This document shows, one piece after another, positions 1 through 8,993 of a DNA stretch of 64,000 bases. Under the pieces are notes generated by a model. It had not been told where the DNA came from, made no database searches, and worked only from the letters and a program-made list of their open reading frames with translations. Source of the DNA: Halogeometricum rufum (GTDB lineage Archaea; Halobacteriota; Halobacteria; Halobacteriales; Haloferacaceae); NCBI RefSeq assembly GCF_900112175.1, contig NZ_FOYT01000001.1, positions 620,001 to 684,000 of the forward strand. The letters run 5' to 3'. The position numbers were made by a program, and so were the translations under genes. Each line of letters starts with the position of its first letter. Position 1 is the stretch's first letter.

Positions 1-1149
1 GTCGTGGCCGCGCGTCTCCAGGTCGAGTTCGACGTCCGTCTCGTTCATGCCTATCTCGCGGGAGGTGCGGTCGTGGCGGATGGCGTAGATGTTCGCCTGC
101 GCGTCGGCGATTATCGCCAGCAGGTCGTGCAGGGCGCCGGGGCGGTCCCGCAGGACCGTCCGCACCTTCAGGTAGCGCCCCGTCTCCACGAGGCCCCGCA
201 TCACGACGGTGGTGAGCTGGTTCATGTCGATGTTGCCGCCGCAGAGGGCGGGGACGACGACTTCGTCCGGCGCGAAGTCGAACTTCTCGAACAGGAGGGC
301 GGCGATGGGGACGGCGCCCGCCCCCTCGACCAGCGTCTTCGAGCGTTCCAGCAGGTACGTGAGGGAGACGGCTATCTCCTCGTCGGAGACGGTCACCACC
401 TCGTCGACGTACCGCTGGATGACCTCGAAGGGCTTGTCGCCGACGCGACGGGTGGCGATGCCGTCGGCGACGGTGTTCACGCTGTCGAGTTCCTGCACCG
501 ACCCCTTCTCCAGTGACTGGGCGACGCTCGACGCCCCCTCCGCCTGCACGCCGACGACGCGCACGTCGCCGAGTCGCTCCTTGACGGCCGTGGCGACGCC
601 GGAGATGAGGCCGCCGCCCCCGATGGGGACGACGACCGTCTCCACGTCGGGGCAGTCCTCGGCTATCTCCAGCCCGATGGTCCCCTGACCGGCCATCACG
701 TAGTCGTCGTCGAACGCGTGGACGTAGGTGCGGTTCTCCCGTTCCTCTATCTCGTGCGCCTTCGCCTGCGCCTCGTCGTAGTCCGCGCCGTGGAGGACCG
801 TCTCCGCGCCGTACCGCCGCGTCGCCTTCACCTTCGAGATGGGCGCGTGTTCGGGCATCACGACCTTCGAATCGACGCCCGCACGCGTCGCCGCGAGGGC
901 GACGCCCTGCGCGTGGTTGCCGGCACTCGCGGTGACGACGCCCGCGTCCTTCTCCGCCTCCGACAGCGTCGTGATGCGGTTCAGCGCGCCGCGAATCTTG
1001 AACGACCCGGTGCGCTGGTTGTTCTCCAGTTTCAGATAGACCGCGGCGCCGGTCATGTCGGAGAACGTGTGTGAGTAGTCCAGCGGTGTGTGCTTCGCGA
1101 CCCCCTCGATTCGGTCCCGGGCCGCCTCGATGTCGGCGAGCGAAATCAT
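1..1149 (-). CDS. ilvA: Threonine ammonia-lyase (threonine dehydratase), C-terminus cut by window edge
   Basis: PLP enzyme that deaminates threonine to 2-oxobutanoate, the first step toward isoleucine. Reading the minus strand from the ATG at 1149 gives 383 codons with no stop before base 1, so the last residues lie outside. The PLP lysine is Lys51 in the motif GSFKIRG, the substrate loop ASAGNHAQG is near residues 74-82, and a glycine-rich phosphate loop (IGGGGLISG) lies near 180. The last ~55 visible residues look like an ACT regulatory domain, pointing to allosteric control. The family is usually about 400 residues, so little is missing. A serine/threonine dehydratase of catabolic type is the alternative. 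Confidence 0.9.
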   Translation of the reverse strand, partial: MISLADIEAARDRIEGVAKHTPLDYSHTFSDMTGAAVYLKLENNQRTGSFKIRGALNRITTLSEAEKDAGVVTASAGNHAQGVALAATRAGVDSKVVMPEHAPISKVKATRRYGAETVLHGADYDEAQAKAHEIEERENRTYVHAFDDDYVMAGQGTIGLEIAEDCPDVETVVVPIGGGGLISGVATAVKERLGDVRVVGVQAEGASSVAQSLEKGSVQELDSVNTVADGIATRRVGDKPFEVIQRYVDEVVTVSDEEIAVSLTYLLERSKTLVEGAGAVPIAALLFEKFDFAPDEVVVPALCGGNIDMNQLTTVVMRGLVETGRYLKVRTVLRDRPGALHDLLAIIADAQANIYAIRHDRTSREIGMNETDVELDLETRGHD

Positions 1150-1453
1150 ACGCCGCGGTTCCGTGGCGCGACGTGTAAGCGTTCGGATTACAGTTTCGTT
1201 CGTTACAATTTATGCGAGCGCGGCGGTCGGCCCGCGCGGTCGCCGTGGCGGCGTCGGGGAGCGTTCGAGACGAGGCGACGATACCGACGGCTGGTCGTTC
1301 GTTCCTGCGTCTCAGAACGTGTAAAGGGGGGAATGCACGCGTGTGACGTGCAGTTACTCTACTGTTCGGATGGTATATAAACGTCCTGCAGGCGGAGTGG
1401 AAGTGAAATCGCAAGACAGCGGCGACCCGAACGCGCCGTCAGACGCCCGTCTG
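1150..1453. other. Intergenic region without a convincing gene
   Basis: About 300 bases between two minus-strand genes. It must hold the ilvA promoter. The open frames crossing it have the Arg/Pro/Ser-rich look of frame shadows. A tata-rich stretch (gtatataaac) near 1373-1382 resembles an archaeal TATA element on the plus strand but has no clear gene after it. Confidence 0.4.
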
Positions 1454-1882
1454 TCACTCGTCGTGCCCGGCGTCCGTCGGTTCGACGACGACCGAGTTCG
1501 CGGAGCGATAGCGTTCGACCCGGGTTCGAAGGTCACCGTCGCCCGGCCACCCGGCGTCGGCGCTCTCGTCTTTGCCGGCGGAGCGAACGCCGAGACGGGC
1601 CGCGTCGCCGACGTAGACGAACGCCCGGCCGCCGTCGGTCCGGGGGAGTTCGACTCGGACGTACAGGCCGGAGGCGACGCCCTCGTACCGGTCCAGCGTC
1701 GTCACCTCGTCGGTGCGGAGGAGGCGACCCGACACCGACCCGCCGGGTACGAGCGTCGGATACCGCCCCTCGACGCGGTGGAGTCCGTCGACGCGGGCGT
1801 CCGGCCCGAACGACCAGTCGTCGAGCAGTTCGTCCGCTCGGTCGGCGTCCGTCAGCGTCCCGTAGACGAAGAACGAGGGCAT
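1454..1882 (-). CDS. Gamma-glutamylcyclotransferase (AIG2-like) family protein
   Basis: A 142-residue protein with the N-terminal family signature FVYGTL (residues 5-10), followed by GRYPTLVPG and then LDRYEG with a downstream YVRVE strand, the order seen in the gamma-glutamylcyclotransferase-like fold. Members act on gamma-glutamyl amines or are uncharacterised. Haloarchaea use gamma-glutamylcysteine as a thiol, so a role in its turnover is possible but inferred. The ATG at 1882 is chosen because it puts the YGTL motif at the usual position 7-10; the longer open frame upstream is basic and unlike a haloarchaeal protein. It diverges from the MATE gene. Confidence 0.8.
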   Translation of the reverse strand: MPSFFVYGTLTDADRADELLDDWSFGPDARVDGLHRVEGRYPTLVPGGSVSGRLLRTDEVTTLDRYEGVASGLYVRVELPRTDGGRAFVYVGDAARLGVRSAGKDESADAGWPGDGDLRTRVERYRSANSVVVEPTDAGHDE

Positions 1883-1953
1883 GGATGTCGATTCACGCCG
1901 GAGCGACGTTCCGTTTCCGGTATCGTCAAGCGTCACACGTCGCTGGTGACTGT

Positions 1954-3333
1954 ATGAACGGCGGGCGACTCCGCGACGTCTGGACGCGAGTGTTCGCACT
2001 CGCGTGGCCCGTGATGGCCGAACAGACGACGCGGACGCTCATGCGCACCGTGGACATCGTCGTGACGGCCGCGCTCTCGCCCGCCGCCGTCGTCGCCATC
2101 GGCCTCGCGGACCTGTTCGCTCGTTTCCCCCTCCGCATCGGCCTCGGACTCGGCGGGGCCGCCATCGCCCTCTCCAGTCAGGACACCGGCAGCGGTGCCG
2201 ACGCCAACCGCGACGAGGCGGTGACGCAGGCTCTCCTCGTCGCCTTCCTCGTCGGCGTCCCGTTCGTCCTCGTCGGCGTCCTGTTCGGCGAGACGGCCGT
2301 GGGTCTGTTCCCCGCCAGCGACGACGCCGTCCGCCTCGGCGGCACCTACCTCGCCGTCGTCTTCGCCACCGCGCCCGCCAGACTCGTCGCCCTCGTCGCC
2401 GCCCGGTCGTTACAGGGCCTCGGCGACACGCTGACGCCGATGTACGTGAACGTCGTCGCCAACGTCGTCAACGTCTCCCTCTCGGTCGGACTCGGGTTCG
2501 GCCTCCTCGGCCTGCCCCGACTGGAGGTGTTCGGCGTCGGCCTCGCCACCTCGGCGGCGAACGCTCTCTCGGCCACCCTCCTCGTCGCCGCCGTCTACCG
2601 CCCCGAGTCGCCGGTGACGTTCGCGCGGCCGACGGACGCGACCATCGGCGCGCAACTCGTCCGCGTCAGCCTCCCCCGCGTCGCCGAGGGGTTCGCCGCC
2701 GAACTCGCGGAGTTCCCGTTCAACGCCCTCCTGCTATCGTTCGGGGACGTGGCGAACGCCGGCTTCCAGATCGGACGCCGCGTCTACCAGCAGGTGACGG
2801 GACCGCTCGTCCGCGGTTACAACACCGCCGCGAGCATCCTCGTCGGACAGGCACTCGGCCGAGGCGATCCGGCGACGGCCCGGTACGAGGGGTGGGCGAC
2901 GGCCGTCCTCGCTCTCGGCACCGTCGGCGTCGTCGGTCTCCTCCTCGTCGTCTTCGCCGACCCGGTGGTGGCCGTTCTCGGCTTCGGCGGGTCGGGCGAG
3001 GCGCTCACCTACGCCGCCGAGTTCGCGGTCGTCTACGGCCTCTCCGCGCCGCTTCTCGCCCTGTTCGTCGCGCTCTCCGGCGCGTTGCAGGGCGCGGGGG
3101 CGACGCGCATCCCCTTCGTCGCCCGCCTCACGGGGATGTTCGGCTTCTTCGTCGGCCTCTCGTACGTCGCCGTCGAGGTCCTCGGTACGGGCCTCGTCGG
3201 CGTCTACGTCGGCGTCTTCGCCGCCTACGCGTGGATGGGTCTCTTCGTCTTCGTCGCGTTCCGGTACGCCGACTGGGCGGGGACGGCGGCGGGACTCCTC
3301 CGAGAGCGAGGAAGCATCGAGGGCGACGACTGA
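1954..3333 (+). CDS. MATE family efflux transporter
   Basis: A 459-residue polytopic membrane protein. The N-terminus (FALAWPVMAEQTTRTLMRTVD) and the repeated halves, roughly residues 15-175 and 240-400, match multidrug and toxin extrusion proteins, which exchange cations (Na+ or H+) for organic substrates. About 12 hydrophobic segments are visible, and the sequence SLQGLGDTLTPMYVNV before the middle is typical of the family. The ATG at 1954 is preferred over an in-frame upstream start at 1885 because the added residues are not hydrophobic and would overlap the divergent gene. Substrate cannot be told from sequence. Confidence 0.88.
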   Translation: MNGGRLRDVWTRVFALAWPVMAEQTTRTLMRTVDIVVTAALSPAAVVAIGLADLFARFPLRIGLGLGGAAIALSSQDTGSGADANRDEAVTQALLVAFLVGVPFVLVGVLFGETAVGLFPASDDAVRLGGTYLAVVFATAPARLVALVAARSLQGLGDTLTPMYVNVVANVVNVSLSVGLGFGLLGLPRLEVFGVGLATSAANALSATLLVAAVYRPESPVTFARPTDATIGAQLVRVSLPRVAEGFAAELAEFPFNALLLSFGDVANAGFQIGRRVYQQVTGPLVRGYNTAASILVGQALGRGDPATARYEGWATAVLALGTVGVVGLLLVVFADPVVAVLGFGGSGEALTYAAEFAVVYGLSAPLLALFVALSGALQGAGATRIPFVARLTGMFGFFVGLSYVAVEVLGTGLVGVYVGVFAAYAWMGLFVFVAFRYADWAGTAAGLLRERGSIEGDD

Positions 3334-3426
3334 CGCCGTCGACGGCCGCCGGACGGCGTCGCCACTCGCCGTCGGCCGCGAAAGGAGAGCGGGGTGTCCA
3401 GCCCGTGTGCGTCGTTCGACCGCCGT

Positions 3427-4566
3427 CTACCGCTCGTCTATCGGCGTGAGCGTCAGGTCCTCCTCGCCGACGTAGCGCGCGCGCGGTCGGATGAGGCGGT
3501 TGTCCTCGTACTGTTCGATGACGTGCGCTATCCACCCGCCGACGCGGGACATGGCGAAGATGGGCGTGTAGATGTCCACGGGGATGCCCATCTGGTAGTA
3601 CGTCGAGGCGGAGTAGAAGTCCACGTTCGGCGCGAGGCCCTTCTCCTCGCCGATGTACTCCTCGATGGCGACCGAGTAGTCGTACCACTTCATGTCGCCG
3701 GCGGCCTCGCCGAGTGCCTCGGACTTCTCGCCGAGAATCTTCGCGCGCGGGTCCTTGACGTTGTAGACGCGGTGGCCGAACCCGGGGACGCGGCGGCCCT
3801 CTTCGAGGGCGTCCGTGACCCACTTCTTCGGGTCTTTGTCGCTCTCGTCTATCTCCTTGAGCATCTTCATCACGTTCGCGTTCGCGCCGCCGTGCAGCGA
3901 CCCCGCGAGGGTGCCGACGGCCGACGTGACCGCGCTGTGCAGGTCCGAGAGCGTCGAGGCGGTCACCTTGGCCGAGAACGTCGAGGCGTTCAGGCCGTGG
4001 TCGGCGTGCAGGACGAGTGCCATGTCGAACGTCTCCGCCAGCACGTCGTCCGGTTCCTCGCCGTTGAGCATGTAGAGAAAGTTCTCCGCGTGGCCGAGGT
4101 CCTGGCGCGGACTCACCACGTCCTCGCCGTTCCGCAGGCGATTGAACGCCGCCAGCGCCGTCGGAATCTTCGCCGTGATGCGCCGCCCCTTGCGGACGTT
4201 CGCGTCGAGGTCCGTCACGTCCTCGTGGTCCGCGTCGTCGTCGTACGCCGACAGCGACGAGACGACGGTCCGCAACGCCGCCATCGGCACCTCGTCGGCC
4301 TCGGCGAGCGCCCGAATCTCGTCGAGCACGCCGTCGTCGAGTTCGCGCTCCTCCGCCATCGTGGACGAGAACTCGTCCAACTGTTCGCGCGTCGGTAGCT
4401 CCCCGTGCCAGAGGAGGTAGACGACTTCTTCGTACGAAGCGTCTCGGGCGAGGTCTTCGATGGCGTACCCGCGATACACGAGTTCGCCGGCGTCCCCGTC
4501 GATGAAGCTCAGTTCGGACTCGGCAACGAGAACGCCTTCCAGACCCCGCTTCAGGTCGTCTGACAT
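3427..4566 (-). CDS. citZ: Citrate synthase
   Basis: Condenses oxaloacetate and acetyl-CoA to citrate, the entry to the TCA cycle. The 379 residues match the short archaeal/Gram-positive type. Catalytic residues are visible: a histidine pair in LHADHGLNAST (His187/His190), His265 in GFGHRVYN, and Asp316 in NVDFYSA. SLHGGANANVM near residue 223 is the CoA/substrate loop. The ATG at 4566 follows an AT-rich promoter element at about -27. It is a single gene, convergent with the MATE transporter. A 2-methylcitrate synthase is the closest alternative, but nothing nearby suggests propionate metabolism. Confidence 0.94.
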   Translation of the reverse strand: MSDDLKRGLEGVLVAESELSFIDGDAGELVYRGYAIEDLARDASYEEVVYLLWHGELPTREQLDEFSSTMAEERELDDGVLDEIRALAEADEVPMAALRTVVSSLSAYDDDADHEDVTDLDANVRKGRRITAKIPTALAAFNRLRNGEDVVSPRQDLGHAENFLYMLNGEEPDDVLAETFDMALVLHADHGLNASTFSAKVTASTLSDLHSAVTSAVGTLAGSLHGGANANVMKMLKEIDESDKDPKKWVTDALEEGRRVPGFGHRVYNVKDPRAKILGEKSEALGEAAGDMKWYDYSVAIEEYIGEEKGLAPNVDFYSASTYYQMGIPVDIYTPIFAMSRVGGWIAHVIEQYEDNRLIRPRARYVGEEDLTLTPIDER

Positions 4567-4586
4567 ACCAATCAGGTTCCCATCGG

Positions 4587-4598
4587 TATCAAAAAAGC
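4587..4598 (-). promoter_or_regulatory. Likely TATA element of citrate synthase
   Basis: On the minus strand this reads gcttttttgata, centred about 27 bases before the ATG. In an otherwise G+C-rich stretch this is the position expected for a leaderless haloarchaeal transcript. Confidence 0.55.
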
Positions 4599-4832
4599 GT
4601 TATCGTTCACACCAAAACGAAATCGACTATTGCCGAAAAACGGTTTCGACAGCCGCGCTCTCGGGCGTCGAGGTATCGGGACCGGCGCGACGGGACGCGG
4701 AGGGGCCTCTCCCCACGTACCGCCGTGACACGGCCCGTCCCGCCGACACGGAGATATTGCCGCTTCGCGTAGAACGTCCGACGGACGTCGTCGCTAACAA
4801 ACCTTTTCACCGAACGACGTGAACCTCGGCGT

Positions 4833-6056
4833 ATGAACCCCGAGGACGTGGAGTACGAACCGGTGAGCGTCAAGGAGGTGCTCGCCGAGATGAAAGACAC
4901 GGCGGAACTCCTCATCGACCTCTCGTTCTCCGCGGTCCTCAACGGGAGCGACGACATCGCCCGCGAGGTGCTGGAACTGGAGGAGCGGATGGACGTGCTG
5001 AAACTGCAGGGACGGATGAGCCTGCTCATGGCCGCCCGCACGCCCGAGGACGCCGAGCAACTCGCCTCCGTCCTCGGCGTCGTCGGCGCGGCGGAGAAGA
5101 TAGCCAACGCCGCGGGCGACATCGCCAAGGTGGTGCTGGAGGACATCGGCCTCCCGGACGCGATTCGCTCGGCCCTCCCGGAGGCGGCGGAGATGCTCGT
5201 CCGCGCCACCGTCGTCGCCGACTCCGACTACTGCGGTCGGTCGCTGGCCGACGTGAACATGGAGACGGAGACGGGCGTGCGCGTCATCGCCATCCGTCGG
5301 CAGTCGGTGACCGGCAAGCGCCGGTGGATACTCAACCCGAACCGCGAGACGACGATACAGGCCGACGACGTCCTCCTCCTCCGCGGCCCGCAGACGGGCG
5401 TCGCGACGGTGTTCGAGACGGCGACGACCGCCCCGTACGAACTGCCCGAGACGCACGACCCGCCCATCGAGGACCTCGAACGCGCCGTGGACTCCATCAT
5501 CCTGATGAAGGACATGAGCGAACTCGCCGTGGACCTCGCCTACGGGTCGGTGCTGTTCGACTCCGAGGACGTGGCCGAGGAAGTCGAGGAACTGGAAGCC
5601 GAGGTGGACGCCCTGAAGTCGCGCTTCGAGGCGTGGGTGCTGCAGGCGGCCCAACGCGTCGACGACCCGGTCCAACTCCGCGGCCTCGTCCACATCGCCT
5701 CGGCGACGGAGGTCATCTCCGACGCCGCCCTCGAAATCTCCGAGGGCGTCCTCCGCGGTATCGACGCCCACCCCGTCGTCGCCGCCGCCGTCGAGGAGTC
5801 CGACGAGATTATCGTCCGCCTCCACGTCGGCGGTGAGAGTTCGCTGGCGAACGAGACGCTCGGCGACCGCATGGTGAAGACCGAGACGGGGATGCGCGTC
5901 ATCGCCGTCCGCCGCGCGGACGGGAGCGAGTGGGTGGTCCAACCCGGTCCGACCACCGCGCTGCACCCCGGCGACGCCCTCATCGCGAAGGGCACCCGCG
6001 CGGGGGCCGAACGCCTCGGCGAACTCCTCGACGACCCGCAGGCGTTCGAGGAGTGA
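4833..6056 (+). CDS. PhoU / TrkA-C tandem-repeat regulatory protein
   Basis: A 407-residue soluble protein made of two similar halves. Each half begins with a PhoU-like helical segment (MKDTAELLIDLSFSAVL near residue 15; MKDMSELAVDLAYGSVL near 225) and ends in a TrkA-C (RCK_C) domain (ETETGVRVIAIRR and KTETGMRVIAVRR). RCK_C domains bind ligands and gate K+ or other ion transporters; PhoU-like helices form regulatory bundles. No membrane segment or nucleotide-binding RCK_N domain is visible, so it is probably a regulatory partner rather than a channel. No transporter is adjacent. The internal duplication is clear by eye. Confidence 0.82.
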   Translation: MNPEDVEYEPVSVKEVLAEMKDTAELLIDLSFSAVLNGSDDIAREVLELEERMDVLKLQGRMSLLMAARTPEDAEQLASVLGVVGAAEKIANAAGDIAKVVLEDIGLPDAIRSALPEAAEMLVRATVVADSDYCGRSLADVNMETETGVRVIAIRRQSVTGKRRWILNPNRETTIQADDVLLLRGPQTGVATVFETATTAPYELPETHDPPIEDLERAVDSIILMKDMSELAVDLAYGSVLFDSEDVAEEVEELEAEVDALKSRFEAWVLQAAQRVDDPVQLRGLVHIASATEVISDAALEISEGVLRGIDAHPVVAAAVEESDEIIVRLHVGGESSLANETLGDRMVKTETGMRVIAVRRADGSEWVVQPGPTTALHPGDALIAKGTRAGAERLGELLDDPQAFEE

Positions 6057-6137
6057 CCGGACGGCGCTCCGCCTCGACTGTTCAGGTGTCCGACCGGTTC
6101 GACAAGAGTTATCTCCGGTATCTGCAATACCTCCCAC

Positions 6138-6776
6138 GTGAGTCTCGTCGCCGACTTCTCGCTCCCTCGGAGTGAACTCCTCCTCGAAGGCGTCCCCAGC
6201 GACTGGACGGGTCGCGTGGAGTTCGAACGGTTCGTCCCCGCGTCGCCGGACCCGCTCCCGTTCGTCAGAGTCCGCGGCGACAGGGAGGCGTTCGCCGCCT
6301 CGGCACGCGCGGACTCGGCGGTGGCGTCGCTCACCGAGCGAGACGTGACGTCGTCGTGGACGCGCTACCGCCTCGCGTGGACGCCGGACGCTCGGCGCTC
6401 GATTCGGCGACTGTTCGGCGACCCCGTGGTTCTGGAGGCCGTCGCCGTCAGGGACTGGACGTTCTGCGTCCGCTTCCCCGAGTTCGCCCACGTGGCCGCC
6501 TTCCGCGAGACGGCCGAGACGTCTGGGTACCCGCTGGAACTCCACCGCCTGCGCGAGGAGTCGCGGACCGAGGACGCGGCGACGGACCTGACCGACCTCC
6601 AGCGAGAGACGCTGGCGCTGGCGATTCGGCGGGGGTACTTCGAGGTGCCGCGGTCGGCGACGCTGTCGGACCTCGCCGCGGAACTCGGCGTCTCGAAACA
6701 GGCCGTCTCCGAACGACTCCGCCGCGCCCTCGCACTCCTCGCCCGGGACGCCGTGGGTGAGTCCCCCTCTCGGTGA
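6138..6776 (+). CDS. Bacterio-opsin activator HTH (HTH_10) regulator
   Basis: A 212-residue transcription factor with a GTG start at 6138. The C-terminal 60 residues (LTDLQRETLALAIRRGYFEVPR, then LAAELGVSKQAVSERLRRAL) are the HTH_10 domain shared with the bacterio-opsin activator. The N-terminal ~140 residues form the BAT-type sensor half, without PAS or GAF. Such single-input regulators are very numerous in haloarchaea and their ligands are mostly unknown. It follows the PhoU/TrkA-C gene by 81 bases on the same strand, which does not require co-transcription. Confidence 0.85.
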   Translation: MSLVADFSLPRSELLLEGVPSDWTGRVEFERFVPASPDPLPFVRVRGDREAFAASARADSAVASLTERDVTSSWTRYRLAWTPDARRSIRRLFGDPVVLEAVAVRDWTFCVRFPEFAHVAAFRETAETSGYPLELHRLREESRTEDAATDLTDLQRETLALAIRRGYFEVPRSATLSDLAAELGVSKQAVSERLRRALALLARDAVGESPSR

Positions 6777-6901
6777 CTTAAACGCCCGGACAAATCAATG
6801 CGGACGCTCATCCGTTCACCCGTGGTTGTGAGTAGCACGATGAGTGGAGTGACGTTTTGGAACGGTAGCAGTCAGAGTCCGTCGTCCGACACGACGGGTC
6901 G

Positions 6902-7192
6902 GTGGGTGGGACACCCGTGACGACCCCCGCGTCCGGGTCGTCAGACGGTATCGTCGCGGGCGGCCGCCTCGACGTTCGTCTCGTCCGACGAATCGCGCGA
7001 ACGCTCGACCGAGACCCGATGGACCTCCCGCCGTTGGCGTGGGAGGTAGACCTGGACGCGCTCTCGACGCTGGCGACGAACGGGCACGTGAGCATCACCT
7101 TCGAGTACGAGGGATGCGACGTTCGTATCCACAAGGACGGCACCGTCTCCATCTCCATCGACGACGCGGACGCCGACACCGCCTCGGCGTAG
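6902..7192 (+). CDS. HalOD1 output-domain protein
   Basis: A small protein (96 residues from the GTG at 6902; 91 from the in-frame GTG at 6917, which looks equally likely). The core (VRRIARTLDRDPMDLPPLAWEVDLDAL, then ITFEYEGCDVRIHKDGTVSI) is the haloarchaeal HalOD1 output domain, thought to act in signal output with response regulators. The same fold occurs again at 37188-37496. It has no partner gene adjacent on this strand. Confidence 0.8.
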   Translation: MGGTPVTTPASGSSDGIVAGGRLDVRLVRRIARTLDRDPMDLPPLAWEVDLDALSTLATNGHVSITFEYEGCDVRIHKDGTVSISIDDADADTASA

Positions 7193-7197
7193 GCGGC

Positions 7198-7515
7198 TCA
7201 CACCTCTTTCAGCAGTCTGTACGCGGAGACGAGCGTCAGGACCGCCGTCACCAGAAGCGCCGTCGCGGACGCGAGGACGAACGCGAGGACGGCGAACCAG
7301 CCCTCGGGGCCGAGGACGGGGTACTCGCGCGTCCCGGCGAACGGGCCGAACAGTTCGAGGACGCGGAACGCGTAGGCACCGACGGCGAGTCCGACACCCG
7401 CGAGTGCGCCGACTTTGGCGTTCCGCGAGACGTGTAACGCGTGGGCGAGTCCGCGTTGCGGCGGCCGCCCCGGAACCTCGTCGCTCACGCTCGCCCGTAG
7501 CGGCCGAGAGCGCAT
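7198..7515 (-). CDS. Small two-helix membrane protein
   Basis: About 105 residues with two strong hydrophobic segments (near residues 36-52 and 72-98) and a short polar N-terminus. No family recognised. The ATG at 7515 gives an unusually basic start (MRSRPLRAS); an in-frame GTG at 7488 starting VSDEVPG looks more haloarchaeal and could be the true start. It lies 33 bases downstream of the MFS gene on the same strand, so it may be co-transcribed with it. Confidence 0.65.
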   Translation of the reverse strand: MRSRPLRASVSDEVPGRPPQRGLAHALHVSRNAKVGALAGVGLAVGAYAFRVLELFGPFAGTREYPVLGPEGWFAVLAFVLASATALLVTAVLTLVSAYRLLKEV

Positions 7516-7548
7516 AGCCTCGTCGGAATCGGCGCTCCGGAACCGCCC

Positions 7549-8877
7549 TCAGTCGTACGCCTCGAACTCGCGCCCGAAGACGAGGAAGTAGCCCGTCCCG
7601 ACCAGACCGACGGCGGTGGCGACGAGAAACGCCGTCTCCGGGTCGTTCGCGTACAGCCACCCGCCGACGGCCGCCGAGGGGATGGTGACGGCGTTGCGGA
7701 GGAGGTAGTACGACCCGACGACGCGCCCCCCGGCGTTCTCCTCGGCGGGGCCGACGATGAGCGCCTTGTGCGCCGGCAGTCCCGCGAACCGGAGCCCCGA
7801 GAACGCGAACAGGAGGGTGAGGACGAGGGCGCTGTCCGGCGCGTTTATCAGGAGGACGGGGAACGCGGCGTAGACGGCGAAGCCGAGGCCGACGACGGGT
7901 TTCAGGCCGACGCGACGGGCGAGTTTCGCCACCGGCACCATCGTGACGAGGGCGACGGCCATCTCGACGGCCAGCAGGACGCCGAAGAACGCGTCCGGCG
8001 ACAGCGACCCGACGAACGGGAGGCGCGCGCCGACGCCGAGGAACTCCACGACGACGATGACGAAGAAGACGTACACCATCCCGTTGGCGAAGCGGACGAG
8101 GGTGTCGCCGACGAGCAACGGGCGGAGGGCCGCGGGCATCTCGCGGAGGTCAGAGACGACGGTGGCGACGCCCTCGAACGACTTGCCGAGACTGTCCTCG
8201 GAGGCGTCGTAGCGGACGTGCTGAGCCACCGTCGCCACGGCGGCGAAGACGGCGGCCACGGCGAGGACGACTCTGAAGCCCGTCTCGAAGGCGAACACGG
8301 CGAGGACGGCCGCGGCGAACAGCGGACCGAGGAAGAACGCCGTCCGCCGGAACGTCTCCGTGCTGGCGAATCCCGTCGCCAGTCGACCCGGCGGCACGCT
8401 CTGCTTCACGATGGCGAACGTCGCGCCGAGGCCGAACGACTTCCACGCCTGCGCGAACAGGAGGCCGAGGAAGATACCGACGGGGAGCGAGAGGGGGTCG
8501 ACGACGAACGGCCCGACGGCGAACCCGGGAAGGGCGAGGACGCCGAACGCGCCGGCGAACAGCCATATCAGGAAGCCGACGGTGGAGGCGAGGCCGAACG
8601 CGGTGAGGGCGACTCGGGAGCCGACCCGGTCGGAGAACGCGCCGCCGGGGTAGGGGTAGACGGCGCTGATGAGGTTGCCGAAACTGCCGTACAGGCCGAT
8701 GGCGACGCTGCCCGCCCCGAGGACGCTCACGTACCGGGGCATGTACCGCCCCGTCATCTGAAAGCCGAGGCTGAACGCGAACATCGACAGCGAGAGGACC
8801 AGTACGTCGCCGTCGAGGGCGAAGAACTGTCGGAACGTCGAGAGCGCGTCCGGGTCGTCCGCCTCACCGTGTGCCAT
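7549..8877 (-). CDS. MFS transporter
   Basis: A 442-residue major facilitator protein with about 12 membrane segments. GSFGNLISAVYPYPGGAFSDRVGSRVAL near residue 45 is the loop 2-3 region with the family motif G-x3-D-R-x-G-x-R. A cytoplasmic loop in the middle (around residues 205-225, SEDSLGKSFEGV) separates the two six-helix bundles. Substrate cannot be inferred; the closest visible style is the drug/metabolite efflux group. The start at the ATG 8877 gives the expected short acidic N-terminus before helix 1. Confidence 0.85.
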   Translation of the reverse strand: MAHGEADDPDALSTFRQFFALDGDVLVLSLSMFAFSLGFQMTGRYMPRYVSVLGAGSVAIGLYGSFGNLISAVYPYPGGAFSDRVGSRVALTAFGLASTVGFLIWLFAGAFGVLALPGFAVGPFVVDPLSLPVGIFLGLLFAQAWKSFGLGATFAIVKQSVPPGRLATGFASTETFRRTAFFLGPLFAAAVLAVFAFETGFRVVLAVAAVFAAVATVAQHVRYDASEDSLGKSFEGVATVVSDLREMPAALRPLLVGDTLVRFANGMVYVFFVIVVVEFLGVGARLPFVGSLSPDAFFGVLLAVEMAVALVTMVPVAKLARRVGLKPVVGLGFAVYAAFPVLLINAPDSALVLTLLFAFSGLRFAGLPAHKALIVGPAEENAGGRVVGSYYLLRNAVTIPSAAVGGWLYANDPETAFLVATAVGLVGTGYFLVFGREFEAYD

Positions 8878-8993
8878 ACGCGTCTGTGTCGCCCGCCGGA
8901 CGAAATGTCTCCCGGTCGCGAGACGCTATATAGCGGTCAGGAGAGCTGTGTAGGCCAGTTCCCGGTGGATGACGTGCCGCGACCCGCGACGCG

